Shown: positions 1 to 12,893, numbered from the stretch's first letter. The stretch: DNA of 64,000 nt from Ifrita kowaldi (GCA_013398055.1 VZRS01002394.1:62001-126000); one strand, 5' to 3'. Program-made: numbers and translations. Notes: generated from the letters alone by a model not told the origin.

Positions 1-364
1 AACAGTGTCATAAGCAGTTTTATGAATAGTAGCATGTACTTAAAAACTGTTAATGAAGGTAAGTCTTGAAAATTTTGTCTCCAATAATCCATACTGCTAC
101 ATAGCCAAGACTTTCAAATATTAAATGCTTCCTCAGGAAAAAAAAAAAATATCCATACTTACTAGTATTTTCTTGAAATTCCCTAAAGCAATACTGTATC
201 CCGTATACAGCTAAATTTATTTGCGTGAGATGTGAAGGCACCTCTAAAATTTATTCTGGAAAGCTTTAGAATTCTTTAAAGCTTTGTTACCTGCACCTCC
301 ATAACCATATGCTGATTTGGGGTAGTCCCAGTGCCAGAAGAGTCATTCAACCAGCCACATAGAG
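1..364. other. Unique AT-rich sequence
   Basis: No gene or recognisable repeat is visible. There is an A-run near 138-149. The short ORFs show no family features and stop at random. Confidence 0.6.
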
Positions 365-1300
365 GGAAAACTCAAGTGCAGTCAGTACTTTTGACCAGAT
401 GGAGGTCAGTGATGAGTGGTGTACCTCAGGGGTCCATATGGGGACCAGTACTGTTTAATATCTTCATCAGTGACACGGACAGTGGGATTGAGGGCACCCT
501 TGGAAGGTTTGCAGATGACATGATGCCAAGAGGTGAGGATGAAGGACAGAAGGATGGGGCCATCCAGAGGAACCTGTAAAAGTTCAAGAAGTGGGCCTGT
601 ATGAACTTTATGAGGTTCAGTACAGGTTGGGAAATCAAGGGATTGAGAGCAGCCTAGCTGAGAAGGACTTGGGGGTTCTCATGGATGAGAAGCTGGAGAC
701 GAGCCAGCACTGTGCACTCACAGACCAGAATGCCAATCACCTCCTTGGCTGCATCCAAAGCCCAATGGGCAGCGGGGTGTGGGAGGGGGATTCTGCCCCT
801 GTACTTTACTCTGGTGAGACCCCACCTGCAGTGCTGCAACCAGCTCTGTGGTCCTCAGCACAGGAAGGTCATGGACCTGTTGGAGCAAGACCAGAGGAGG
901 GACACGAAGATAATCAGAGGAATGGAGCACCTCTCTTATGAAGCCAGGCTGAGACATCTGGGTTTATTCAGACTAAAGAAGAAAAAAAAGAAGAAAGCAA
1001 GTTTTACGCAGGCAGATAGTGATGGGATAGGGTGGAATGCCTTTGAAAGGAAAGAGGTCAGGTTTAGATTGTACATAAGAAAGAAATTCTTTACTGTGAG
1101 GATGATAAGACACTGGAAGAGGTTGCCCAGTGAAGTTGTAGATGCCTCATTCCTGTAAGAATTCAAGTCCAGGTTGGATGGGGCCCTGAGTAACCTCATC
1201 TAGCAGGTGGCATCCCTGCCCATGGCAGGGTGGTTGGAACTAGATGGTCTTTGTAGTGATCTTTATCTTTGAACCCAAGCCACTGTATGATTCTAAGAGT
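365..1300 (+). mobile_element. CR1 LINE fragment, 5'-truncated, ORF2 remnant
   Basis: CR1 is the dominant avian non-LTR retrotransposon, and its ORF2 encodes endonuclease and reverse transcriptase. Here only the C-terminal part of ORF2 and the 3' tail remain. The frame from 331 carries the RT motif GVPQGSIWGPVLFNIF followed by the catalytic-site equivalent FADD at 508-519. It stops at 577. A second frame (685-1158) carries the downstream CR1 segments LVRPHLQCC and MDLLEQDQRR, so at least one frameshift separates them. A purine-rich insertion (about 976-997) interrupts the 3' part. The element ends in the usual CR1 3' region (GGTTGGAACTAGATGGTC near 1231) and one degraded tail unit, TATGATTCTA, near 1287. 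It is dead as a coding unit. The 5' limit is uncertain by some tens of bases. Confidence 0.9.
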
Positions 1301-1700
1301 ATTAAGAATGATTATGCAATATAATAAAGTCTCTTAATGTTAAAGGAATGGTAACTAATACAGAAACCTAGAAGAGAGAATTGATATTCACTGAGGAATT
1401 AGTTACCTGGCAATATCTGACTTACTCAAAAGATTCAGAGGAGCCACATCTCATAAGATTGTTAGGAAGAAAACTGAATAACATTGATCAATTAAGTTTA
1501 AAAATGAGTTTTAATAAATTCAGAACAACTCAAATTTTAAATGAGTGTTTTGAGACCTTAAAAACTTATACATGTAAACCTTGATTATTTTGACTCTTTT
1601 GAAACACAATTTTGAATCCTATCAAATCTGTATGGAAATGAAAGCATATCACAGAATATAGACTCTCTGAAGCACAAAAAAAGAAAGTTTCATTTAAAGA
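1301..1700. other. Unique AT-rich sequence
   Basis: No repeat or gene signature seen. The 67-residue ORF at 1381-1584 has no recognisable motif and I treat it as chance. Confidence 0.5.
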
Positions 1701-1778
1701 AGTTCTGTTCCACCTTAAGAACAAAGTAAGCCATAAAAAAGTTCTGTTCTACCTCAAGAACAAAGTAAGTCATAAATA
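1701..1778. repeat. 39-bp tandem duplication (two copies)
   Basis: AGTTCTGTTC starts at 1701 and again at 1740. The two 39-bp units differ mainly by C/T transitions, for example CCACCTTAAG against CTACCTCAAG, and GCCATAAA against GTCATAAA. The divergence indicates an old local duplication. Confidence 0.85.
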
Positions 1779-3250
1779 TACTGAATATTTATTAAAAAGA
1801 TAAGACATTCAAGAACAGAAATTGAAACCAGGAGCAACCTGTGAAGATACATAAAAGGAAACAGGAGAAGGATGGAAGGAGTTATGTTCGGTACCAGACA
1901 AAGCTACAAAACATGGCAAGAACAAAGCTTTGGTTTGATTATCATTGGTACTGGATAAATGATCATCAGATTGTCGAAACTGAGACTGTAAGCAGCATAG
2001 GTACATGACTGTTACAAGTAGGAACCAATGGACTGGCAAGAAAGTAGAGCAGCCCATTCTGTGAGTGGGCATCACAGATACGCTGCCTTGCTTCTCACAT
2101 TGCATTGTATTCATTGTATTGTGTTCCTGCTTTTCCTGCGGGGTTTGTTACGACAGACATTTTATATCACCAGTTCAAGAGTGTCCTTTGTCTGCTCTGG
2201 CTATCAGATCAATCCCTGTAAAAATGAATCCTTTTACCCCAAAGTGGGACAAATCTACCAGTGCAGTTATTGTGCATTGGGGCAGAGTTGGAGCATTATG
2301 ATGTTTTTATCTTCTGCCTTGGGCAACCACATCAGCAGCAGTAGCAACAAGCAGCATCCATCAATGGCACTGGCCTGAGAAGAAACTCTCCCACTATACC
2401 TGAGTTTAGCTGTTCAGAGCCAAGGAACAGATGCAGATTAATTTACACTAGTCCAAACTGGCAGGTCTGTACTTGTTAAAAAGAAGGGGGAAAAATGGTG
2501 AAAATGAAACTGAACAGCTACCATTTTGCTTCAGTGTCTGGTTTGTTAGAGCAATGATGCTGCTTTGCACAGGGTCACTATGTAAAATGTGGGGAAACTG
2601 TAAGCAGAAGAAAAACTGTAGGAAAAGAAAAATTGTGTTCTGTGCAAAAGAAAATGGAAAAGGACCAGTATAGCAATAAGAGTCACTGTCAAGAAGACAG
2701 CTTAATTGGGTCATTTGGAAGCTTGCAACATCAACTGCCATTGCTCTGCCAGTAGTCAGTTCAAGGACTGAAAAACCATTTGGAAAGTAACCCCCCCTTT
2801 TACTGGTCCATGATACACTTTAGTGTGTGCAATCATATCAGGCTTTGCCCAAGTGAACCTCTGAGATGCTTTGGCAATACTGATGACACAGACATAACCT
2901 ATTCAGACTCCCCAACAGTTATGGTTCAGCAACTAAAAGGGATGGTATTCCACCATTTTATAGGATATTTTTTGTGTCTGTGGATAGCTACCACCACTGT
3001 CATATGGCCTAGCAAAATACAAGGTGGCCCAGCTCACACCACCTTCCTAGAGTACGACAGGAAAACAGCTGTGTATAACTGTGGTGCTGGTGTAGAAAAG
3101 ATTAATGGAGCCTTTGTGCCATTGTTACTTGGCAGAGCACTTAGAGATTCTTACTACCATGGCTCATAAAGTTCACAAATGCAACCTCATCTATCACCAG
3201 AATATCTTCAGTTACCATCTAAGGAGTTGCCAAATGGCCAGGGAATAAGT
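1779..3250. other. Unassigned region with broken ORFs
   Basis: This stretch is less AT-rich than its flanks and holds overlapping medium ORFs: 2028-2378 (116 residues), 2780-3169 (129 residues, +) and 1809-2114 (101 residues, -). None shows a domain I recognise, and none carries CR1 or LTR signatures. The 129-residue frame has a possible hydrophobic stretch near residues 57-70 (IGYFLCLWIATTTV) but no signal peptide or conserved cysteine pattern. It could be a decayed retroviral or processed-gene relic, or simply noncoding sequence. I assign no function. Confidence 0.3.
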
Positions 3251-3550
3251 TTTTCATGGAGGAATGGACTTAAATCACTCTTCTTTACTTAGTCTCAATC
3301 TTGTTTGGTATTTGCAAAAGCAAAAGGGGCACATAAAAAAAGAACAGGAGCAGAAGATCAAGTAAAGCCATGGCTACTATCTGTGCCAGCTGAATCTAGT
3401 TCACTAATCTCTGTGAATCAGAAGCGAAAAATTATAAGGGATATTCTGGCTGAAAATTTTATGTAAATTTTTGACAGCTCTTTTCCTGCACTGGGAAATT
3501 TCATAGATAGCAGATGCAAGTCATTAAACTAAGTACTAATAATTTTTTTT

Positions 3551-3625
3551 TCCCATTTCCTTCTTTCCCCTGATGTCACTGAACTCTCACAGTGTAGACT
3601 CTGGCAGCCACTGGCCTGAAGCTGG
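3551..3625 (-). repeat. Unassigned 75-bp dispersed element, copy A
   Basis: The reverse complement of this segment matches 5823-5897 at 67 of 75 positions by hand alignment with no indel. The best-conserved block is AGAGTTCAGTGACATCAGGG followed by GAAAGAA. It is not a CR1 tail, an LTR end or a tRNA-like sequence that I know. Confidence 0.8.
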
Positions 3626-5822
3626 GAATCCAGATTCATCTGTATTTTAAATCCCAACCCTGCAACCTCTGGGATCCAAAAATTTCATTTGGCAGCTCTG
3701 GAGGATTTTTTTCCAGCTCTGGTCTTTTTGTCATAGATACTAACTTACTCTGAAGGGCCAAAAAATATTATTATACTTCCACAGTGAGCAGTGAACCATG
3801 TAAGGCTCTATTAAAAACAAAATGCGCAGTGCAAAATGGATAGCAAAACAGAACAAACTAATTTGAAGAAATTTATGGTTTAAAGTGTAGAGGATGAAGA
3901 AATGCTGGTTAGTAACCAGCAACTGCTTTGCATTCGCAGACAGCAGGTGCCGTATCGATGGACTGACATTAGTCAAGAACATGATTCTCAGGCTTCCACT
4001 GTCCTAACAGGAGAGGTAATTTGGGAGCTGCTGGACATGCAGTGACCTCTCTTATAGCAGTAGTGATGTGTGGGCTGTGAAAGGATGGGGTGGCAAAAGT
4101 AATTAAGAAGAAGAAATGGAACTGAGTCTGCAGTTACATTGGCATTATGTAGTATTTTATGAAAAAGTGGTATTAACCCTTTGAGTCAGCAACAGCCTTG
4201 TGAATTTATTTTTTTAAACAAACGAGGAAATAGAAGAGGTCAATATTCTCTCTCCATCAAGACAGAGAAATCCCCTTTTCTTATAACTATAAAACATGTC
4301 CAGCTTTTCTGGAGATGTTATAAAGGCATGTGTTCTATAAGTGTAAGCAGCAACAAAGAATACAAATAATGTTGAAGCAAGAGGTTAAATGAGGGCACCT
4401 TGGTTTTGGGATTGTGTCTACTTGAAAGTATTACTGTATCTAGGAGCCTGAATCCCTTTTCCAGAGAGCAACAGCAGCAGTCCTTGCAAGTAGTTGGTGG
4501 ATCAACAAAATTTAGTGATGCAGCAGGTAAATTCTCAGGTAGGTAAGGCCTGACAGAGCTTTGCAGTCGAAAATATTATATGGTGAAACATTAAATTTTG
4601 AGTTAATACAATTTTTTTAAAGTAGAAATGGATCAAAATTCTTTATGATATCTGTTAGAAAAATATAAAAAAATTGCTTAAGCATATTAATCTCTCTGTT
4701 CAGAATCTTCTGTCTTGAACAATTATTTCCTTTTTGGTTCATTTTTCACTCTAGGAAATAATCAGGGACTATTCTTGGATATAGAACAAAGTTTTTAAAA
4801 TCTATTTTTAACAGTGATGTCAAAATGAAATATTTCAGGAGTGTCTATCAATAATAAATGAAATTTCAGGTTATAATTTTTTAGGTATTTTGAGTGAAGA
4901 CTGACTAAACGTCTGATCCTTTGGGTAAACTTCATTTTGAAAAAAAGTGTTTTAAATGGCTTCATTTGACTCCTTTCAGTATGAAGAAATAACAGCAAGA
5001 GAATAAGAAGGGAATTAAAATCCTCAAAAATTAAAATATTCATCATACTGTTTGAATAAAGCAAAAATATAAACTACAGAATCAGTCAACTCAGTCATTC
5101 CATCTGAAAAGATTTTCAGGAACACTGCCTAGATCTCAGTAAGTTTATCACAGTTCTTGGGTAATTATTTCCTTATTAATATTACCTTATTCCCTTGGCA
5201 TAGTCACTCCCATTTCAGTAAAGCAATTACTGTTCTTAGCAGTTTTAATTTTTAATTGTGCTTTTTAATTAAATCACTTTATGAGAAATGCATTTCTCTG
5301 TTGTCAATTTATACAGTATTCCTCCACAATCATTACCTGAAGTAAATTTCAGATCCTGAGATAGTTATTCTTGCCCATTCAAAAAGTCATGACAGTCATT
5401 ACATTAGTGTAAAACTAATAATTAACAAAAATAAATACTGTTTTTTGTAATTTTTTTATTTCAATGCATTTAGAGATACTATTAGCTCTGTTTGGTTTAT
5501 TCCTGAGACTATGAAGTCTAGACATTTAAGTGTTCATATAATAGGATGGATATTTTCATGTAGTAAACTGACTTCCTGCAACAAATCTCACTGCAGTTTT
5601 CCAAACCCTCATTTGCCCCACTTTTTTTGCTCATATGACTGAAAATACGTGGGCCAGCAAGAATTTTCACTTGGCCTAAGCATTTCCAGCAGAGTATTTC
5701 AGTTATATTGGAGTTTGCTTCATTTACCTACATTCTGATAGACAAAACATCAATAACTGTATTAGGATATAAATAACAAACAATACTGGACACATATGAA
5801 AAGCCCTTTCCATTTGACTTAT
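3626..5822. other. Unique AT-rich sequence
   Basis: No gene or identifiable element. ORFs at 3740-3982 (-), 4181-4369 (+) and 4795-5064 (-) are short and without motifs. A small direct repeat of CAGCTCTGG occurs at about 3692 and 3713. Confidence 0.5.
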
Positions 5823-5897
5823 CCAGCTTCAAACCAGTGGTTGCCAGAGACTGAACTTTGAGAGTTCAGTGACATCAGGGGAAAGAACGAAATGGGA
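5823..5897 (+). repeat. Unassigned 75-bp dispersed element, copy B
   Basis: This is the partner of 3551-3625 in opposite orientation, 2.2 kb away and about 89% identical. Similarity begins at CCAGCTTCA and ends at AAATGGGA. The flanks do not align. Confidence 0.8.
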
Positions 5898-8524
5898 ATT
5901 TTGGTTTCCTGTCTTATTTATGAGAACTGGAAAAAATTCTATAAATAAATTTTCTGATTTAAACCAGTTGTAGTTAATAATTAGTTACATAATTAGTAAT
6001 GAGAAAAAAAGTTATTTTGTACTGTCCTTTCAAATTGTATATAAAACACAAAAGGACAAATTTATAAAGCATCATCTTTTACACCAAATTTCCATAAAGG
6101 GCAAATTCCAATCAAAATTTAGTAACACAAGTATCTGTATTATGATTCATTTTAGACAAATGATTGAAACTCCATTTTCTTATTGCTGCCTTTACCTTAC
6201 TTGCACTACATGACAAGGGCATTCTAAGTATCTTGTCTGATGACAAAATATAGATTTTGATCTCTAGTCTAAATTGGGATTATTACAATCCTTGTATTAA
6301 CAAGTCTTCTATTCTGATGAAGCATTTTAAGTGTGAGCCTTCTTAGCTTGTCAGCTTGTTTGGGAGCAGATGGTGAATATGATCAGGTGGTTAAAATTGG
6401 GCTCTTTCAATACAGAAATTCACCATTTCAGTAAATAATAGCCAAAGAGATAATCTACTGGCATTTCCAACTCTCTAAATAGCATTCATATATATACATG
6501 ATTGAGCACAGAAAACTGTAATGTCCTTGGTATGACCTAGAGTATTCTTGCCATCACTTTAAAGAAATGCAGCATATTTTGCTAGTAAGATGAAATTCAT
6601 GTGAAATAAATTTTGAATATGCCTATATATGCATATATTATATTATAAATAGCATTGTTTACAACCAACATACTACTCATTACTTCTTGGATTCACATCC
6701 AGATATTCATTTCTTGAAATAGTTCTCATAGCATTATTTTTGAGTTGGCTTAAATCTCTATGGAGTCCAATAAAAAAGGCATGAATTCTTGTTAGCTTCA
6801 AATGATGTTTAAACACATACAGATTCCTCACATTCAATTACATGTGATGGATATGTTATTCAAGATGGATATATAAAATATTTCCAGTAAAGCTGAAGGG
6901 CTCAGATTTTTACTTTTATTTTTTAAATTCAGCTAAAGTTAAATAATTTCTTACCAAGTATGTAGTTTTAAAAAAACCCTAACATATGTTCTAACTATAC
7001 CTAGTTACTTCATGAATGGAAAACAGCTAATTCGCTTTCATCTGTTTTAAGGAAAAGAAGAAAATTGCTTTTTCAAAATTTATTTTAATGAGGAAGAACT
7101 TTAAGGACAAGCATCAAAGGTGAGATATATTCCCTTCCTGGATTGAATCTGGGTGTTTTTATCCAAAAACTGCTTAATGTAAAAAACATGAGTGGAATTG
7201 AGATCTTCATTCCCACCCTTTATAGATATGATAATTTTTAAGCTAGCATGACAACTGGAAATTGATTTTCTGAAGACTGATTTATTGGTCACTATTGGCA
7301 TAAAAAAATCTGAGTGCATGATCATTTGAGATTGTATTGTCTCCCATCATGTGAAAGAATCTTGTTTTATATTTTACTGAGTGCATATATATCTGAAAAC
7401 TAATAAATGCTTATGGATGTTTTAATTATGTATTTAAATGTTACTATTGCAGAAAAAGTTAAGAATTACAGCTTTTTCTCATCCAGATCAGAATGTGTCA
7501 GCTGTAATAGGCATAGCTTTTAATTCTTTTAAATTTCATCTTGACCATCAATTAATTGTGAGTCTTCCCAGTCACCTGTAAATTATATTGAATTTGCCAT
7601 TGCTGTGGTACTCTTCTGCTTATTAACATCAACAAGATCCTTTTTTGAGCTTAGAGGCTATACAACAAAGGAATTGCAGACTGATTATTTAAGACTTTAA
7701 TATTCCTGATTTGTGATTTATTGAATCAAATTTAACATGACTATTGCTATGTAATATCAAGAGTGGAAATGTTTGTAAGATGTGACCTGACACTATCAAG
7801 TATAGCTATTAAATTTGCAGCTATCCTTGTTCTTTTCATGGTGTCACTCCCTCCTACCATTTATTTTCATAGTTAAAATCAGTAGGAAAAGACTGACTTA
7901 GTGTAAAATGAATTTTTTTCTCACTTATTTCCAAGGAGAAAGGAAAGTTCAAAGGACCTTTGAAGATTATGTTTATACCATTCTACTTTGTGGATACCCT
8001 AATTTTGAGGGCCATGCAGTGCATTGAACAAGTTGACAACATTTTCAGTGGATAAGATTTCCTAAAGAAAACCTAAATTGAAAAGTGATATATTATAATT
8101 TATTATTTTGGACCAGTTATATAGGTGTCAATTCTTGCCAGAGTGGAAAAAATTGTAAATTAGCTTAACAAATAAAGCAATAGATTAATAGATCCATATA
8201 TGTTCTAACTCTCATCAGGAACATGATAGTATATTTTCTATTGATTACGACCAGATAATGATGTAATTCTGTATGCTCTACACAGACTGTCTTGTAGATT
8301 GTCCACAGGAACATGCCCATGACAAATAAATTTGATCCAGGAAAGGAGTCTTCAAATTTAATGTAGTCTTTGACCACTCTAGTTTAATTCAGAAAACAAA
8401 GATTATTTTATTCATCAGTATGAGAGTCTGCATAAGTGACTAATTAATTTTAAACTGAGCATTCATTTTCCTCATAACTCTCTTTATAGATATAGCAATG
8501 TTTTTTTTTCACCCTGTAAAAGAT
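5898..8524. other. Unique AT-rich sequence
   Basis: No repeat or coding signature. The part from about 7470 to 7650 is free of simple repeats and rich in homeodomain-like TAATTA/TTAATT cores, so it could be a conserved noncoding element. That is a guess without an alignment. The small ORFs at 7101-7325 and 8165-8377 (-) look like chance. Confidence 0.45.
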
Positions 8525-9155
8525 GTATCAGCTGAACATGAGCCAGCATGTGGCCAAATAGCCAAGAAGGCCAATGGAATCCAGGTTTGTATGAGAAATA
8601 GTGTGGCCAGCAGAACAAGAATAGTGATTGTTCCCCTGTACTTGGCACTGGTGAGGCTGCACCTCAAATCCTGTGTTCAGTTTTGGGCCCCTCACTACAA
8701 GAAAGAGATTGAGGTGCTGGTGCTTGTCCAGAGACGGGCAATGGAGCTGGTGAAGGATCTGGGGCACAAGTCAGGAAAAGGAGGCTCAGGGGAGACCTTA
8801 TCACTCTCTACAGCTCTCTGAATGGAGGATGTAGCCAGGTGGGTGTTGATCTCTTCTCCCAGGCAAAAAGTGACAGGGCAAGAGAACGTAGTCTTGGCTG
8901 CAGCAGGGGGAAGTTAGATTGGACAGTAGGAAAAATTTATTCACAGAGAGAGCTGTTCAAATACTGGAACACGCTGCTCAGGAAAGTGCTGGAGCCACCA
9001 TCTCTGGAGATATTCAAAAGACAGACTGATGTGCCACTTGGGGATGTGGTTAAGTGGTGGACCTTGCTATGCTGGGTTAGCAGTTCGACTCGATAACTTT
9101 AGAGACCTTTTCCCACCTAAATGATTGTATGATTCTATGATTCTATTGTATGATT
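8525..9155 (+). mobile_element. CR1 LINE, 5'-truncated, with tail
   Basis: It shows the end of CR1 ORF2: the + frame at 8498-8821 includes VPLYLALVRLHLKSCVQFWAP and VLVQRRAMELV, the usual CR1 C-terminal segment. The CR1 3' region follows, with an octamer tail TATGATTCTATGATTCTA near 9127-9145. The reading frame is lost after about 8820. CCTAAATGATTG near 9116 is the usual sequence just before the tail. Confidence 0.9.
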
Positions 9156-10205
9156 TTAAAAGATATGATCTTTGCATTCTAAAATGTGTATCTTATTTTA
9201 AATCCAGCATGTTTCCATCCAATGGAAACAATACTTCTACTATTAAGCATATAAAATTTTGCTTCTAACTTCAGTTAAAGCAGGATAAACACCTACATCA
9301 ATTAAAGACGACTAATGATTGTTTAATTGTGTTGTGAAACCTTTTCATGAGGAAGGCAAACACAAAATTATGAAACTTAAGGACTGAATTTCAATAGCAC
9401 TATTAAAATATATTTCTATTATTTGCTTCTGATTTTTTAAAAAATGTAATTTATCTCCACCATCACAACTTATGAGCACAATCCATCAATAAAGTAATAT
9501 TACCATGGTTCAGATTTTAAATTATGATCCATTTTGAATAGTTTAAGAGCCTCTGGGATCCTTTATATATAGTTTCCTCTAGTGTTTATTTTTTAATTTG
9601 TAACATGTACCACAGAAATGAGTTATAGTGATGAATTTCTGTTTTGTGATTATTAGTTTTTTAGATTAAGCATTTTATCTTGCTGGCTGCAGCCAAATAA
9701 ATATAATTTACACATAGAGCAGTCTATTATACTCATTCAGTGCATGGGGTTTCAATTTTCTCAATTCAAGTGCAATCCCCATGGCTAGCTAACAATACAG
9801 TGTGATGATCAAAAGCTGCAAAGTAATTATTAGCAAACATATCGCATTACTGTATAGGTGCAGATCACTGCTGGACCTTACAGGGATAACTGTTCTGATG
9901 TTTTATTTTTTTATTTTCCTCTACATTTTTCAGAATAACTACCTAACATTTAGGTTGTTATTATTATGCAATTATTGCAATTATAATTGGCTTAATGTAT
10001 TCAATACAAAATTTATTAAATGCAAATTATTTTTATAATCTGATGGCAGTATAGGTCACGATTATAGAAATGTGATGTTCTTCTCTAATGAGCAGATTGT
10101 GTATCCTTTGGATGTCCTTTTCCATCATTACCTTTATTGACATCACTTCCTGTGTTAATCTCATTAGATTTTGGCAAAAGCCAGGCATTTTTATCAAAAT
10201 GCATT
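9156..10205. other. Unique AT-rich sequence
   Basis: No element or gene recognised. The 78-residue ORF at 9802-10038 encodes a hydrophobic, AT-driven peptide without a convincing motif. Confidence 0.5.
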
Positions 10206-10605
10206 TTTTGTGTTTGCATGGCAAGTCTTTCAAGGCTCCAGGGGGGCTTCTGTGAGAAGCTGCCTGAAGCTTCCCCCATGCCAGGCACAACCAATGCCAG
10301 GCAGCTTCAGGACTGACCCACCGCTGGCCAAGGATGAGCCCATCATCAACAGTGGCAGCACCTCTGAGATAACACAGCTGGGGAGAAAAAAAACTGCTGC
10401 AGCAGGAGAACTGGAGACAGGAGTGAGAATATGTGAAAGCAATAACCCTACAGACCCCAAGGTCAGTGCAGAAGGAGGGGCAGGAGATGCTGCAGGTACT
10501 GGTGTTGAGATTCGCTCGCAGGCCACGGTGCAGCCCATGGTGAGGCAGCTGCGCCCCTGCAGCCCATGGAGGACCACAGGGCTGCAGAGATTCACCTGCA
10601 GAAGT
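10206..10605 (+). mobile_element. Truncated avian LTR, same family as 45782-46839
   Basis: It shares the 5' part of the LTR at 45.8 kb: GTTTGCATGGC near the start, then CTTCTGTGAGAAGCTGCCTG, then CAAGGTCAGTGCAGAAGG, and GGTGAGGCAGCTGCGCCCCTGCAGCCC against GGTGAAGCTGCTGTGCCCCTGCAGCCC there. Similarity stops near 10605, so the 3' half with the polyadenylation region is missing. The 179-residue ORF spanning it is only a reading of LTR sequence. Confidence 0.8.
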
Positions 10606-11034
10606 CATAATGTTAACCCTATCACACCAGAAAATGAAACTTTGATACTGACACTATCAGGGGATATAAATAAAGCAGACCAAAAAAATCCAAACTATTC
10701 CATTTTGTAACAATGTCTTGAAAATTTCCCAAACATAATTTTTTATTTGAATTGATTTCAAGGAAGAAAATTATTTTTCTGTGTTGGTCAGCAGTTTCAA
10801 TAATTTAAGGTCAATTTCTTCTTGTTTAATATTTTCATGTGAAATACCACCTTACCGTAGTATTGCCACTTTCATTTCATGGCTGCTAGGCATCCCCATC
10901 CCTATTTCAACTTTAAATTATCCCTTATACTTATTTTTCTGTGTAACAGGCTTTCTGTTGATTCTCCATTATGCCCAGTCTTCTCCAGTGACCTTCATTA
11001 CCCCAAATTAAGAAAAGTGTTTTCCTGTGTGAGT
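10606..11034. other. Unique AT-rich sequence
   Basis: Nothing recognisable. The hydrophobic 76-residue ORF at 10781-11011 has no family features. Confidence 0.5.
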
Positions 11035-11160
11035 GATTGAGCATTGAAACAGTCTGCCAGTGAAGTTTTGGTGTCTCCATCCATGGAGATTTTCAAAACG
11101 CAAAAGAAAATTCTCCTGAACAACCTGCTTGAGATGATCCTGCTTTGAGCAGGAGTGAGG
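11035..11160 (+). mobile_element. Old CR1 3'-region fragment
   Basis: It matches the CR1 3' noncoding module: TCTCCATCCATGGAGATTTTC, then CAACCTGCTTGAGATGATCC, then CTGCTTTGAGCAGGAG. Octamer tail and ORF2 are absent. Many substitutions suggest an old insertion. Confidence 0.75.
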
Positions 11161-12304
11161 CAAAATGGTGTTGCAAAGACTGTTAAACTAAGGCTGTAAA
11201 ACTAGCCTGTGACTGGCTGACTAGTTCAAAATTATTACATTAGGAAGAAGAAAGAATCAGGCAGATAAGCATAATTTAAAAAGCCTTTCTGTAGCAGACT
11301 GGTCGGGGACACCTTCAATTAACCACTGCTTCCCCTTTCTGCAGGGCCTTCCCTTTAAATCCGGACTTAAATCTCCTGTTTAACAAAAAATAATATGTTT
11401 AGTTTCTTATGTAAATCACTTCTCAATGAGATGATATAACCAGAGAAATATTTCAAATCACAGTAGAAAGAAAAAAATCAAACTGAGACTTAGTCAGAAA
11501 AGGATCAGATGGAATTTGCATGAGAAATCTGGCCAAAGGGGGGCATTGAATAAATTATTTATTCAGATCTACATTAGCACTTAATTCATATACTTCACTC
11601 ACAATAGTTTCTTTATATTTCTGATAAATGTGGATATGGTAATTTGCAAACAAAACGTGAAAACTGTTGAACATTTTTTCTCTGTGACTACACAATTTTT
11701 GCATATTGACAAATCACAATGCCAACAAAGGCTTTAGGTTAACCAGTTCTGGTGGTATAAATCAGCAAAATGTAGTCATTGCTAGTTTCTTCATCTATAG
11801 CTGTTCTTTTTGCCTCATATGTCTTTGTCTATATAGGCAAAATTTTTTGGAACTTTTGGAACTGCATAAAATGAGTAGAGAATAACCTCAGTGTCCTCTC
11901 CATTCAGACTCTCAATATAAAATCAGGTTGCAATTATACGTCTGTGTGTGAACAATTGTTGTAACATAATAGAAGCTCTATTTGCCTACAGGGCACAGCA
12001 CTACCAACACTTTAATTCATTACTTTGTAAAACACTTTATAACATCCAACGTCTGAAAAGCAGCATGAACAATTTAATTTTATTATTGTGAATGTAAAAG
12101 AAGATTCAGCAATTCCAAGTATATTAGTTTTCTTCCATATACTTGTCATTTCAGAAATTTACAGGTACATGATTGAAGTAGAAGGGCAGAAATAAAATGC
12201 TAATTGAGAATAGCCACCACTTTTCTAAACAGTAAAATTAATTATGATATAACTCAAGCCTTGCTCATGTTCAAAACATTGTTCACATTGACAAAGTTCC
12301 AAAT
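11161..12304. other. Unique AT-rich sequence
   Basis: No gene or element recognised. Confidence 0.5.
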
Positions 12305-12893
12305 TGTGGTCTTGAGACCAGGCTGGGGTAGAGTTAATTTTCTTCACAGTGACTGGTATAGGGCTGTGTTTTGGATTTACCCAGAAAACAGTATTGATAT
12401 ATAGACATGTTTTTGTCATTGCTGAGCAGGGCTCACACAGAGCCAAGCCTTTTCTATTTTTTACTGTCACTTTGGAAGGGGGGCTGGGAGTGAATGGGAA
12501 GTTGGGAGGAGACAGAGCTGGGACAGGTGACTCCAACTGACCAAAGGGAAATTCCAGACCATGTGACATCATGCTCAGTATATAAAATGGGGGAAAGAAG
12601 GAGGAAGGGGGGATGTTTGGAGTGATGGAGTTTGTCTTCTCAAGTCACTGTTATGTGTGATGGGACCCTGTTCTCCTGGAGATGGCTGAACACCTGCCAG
12701 ACCTTGAGAAGCAGTAAATTAATTCCTTGGTTTGCTTTGCTTGTGTGGACGACTTTTCCTTTCCCTATTAAACTGTCTGTATCTCAATCCATGGGTTTTC
12801 CAGCTTTTACTCTTCTGAATCTCTCCCTGATCCTGCTAGTGGGGGAGTGAGAGAGCAGCTCACTTGGTTGCCAGCTGAGATTAAACTACAACA
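12305..12893 (+). mobile_element. Solo LTR, same family as 27000-27573
   Basis: This is a full-length or near full-length LTR. The diagnostic block is GGGGTAGAGTTAATTTTCTT, then GCTGAGCAGGGCTCACACAG and GATGGCTGAACACCTGCC. A TATAAAA box at 12581-12587 sits mid-element, which supports + orientation. It begins with TG and ends in CA (CTACAACA at 12886-12893). I see no convincing target-site duplication and no retroviral interior on either side, so I call it a solo LTR. Confidence 0.85.

Noticed and set aside
10171..10710. 179-residue ORF as a gene
   Set aside because: It reads through LTR sequence shared with the element at 45.8 kb and overlaps long ORFs on the other strand.
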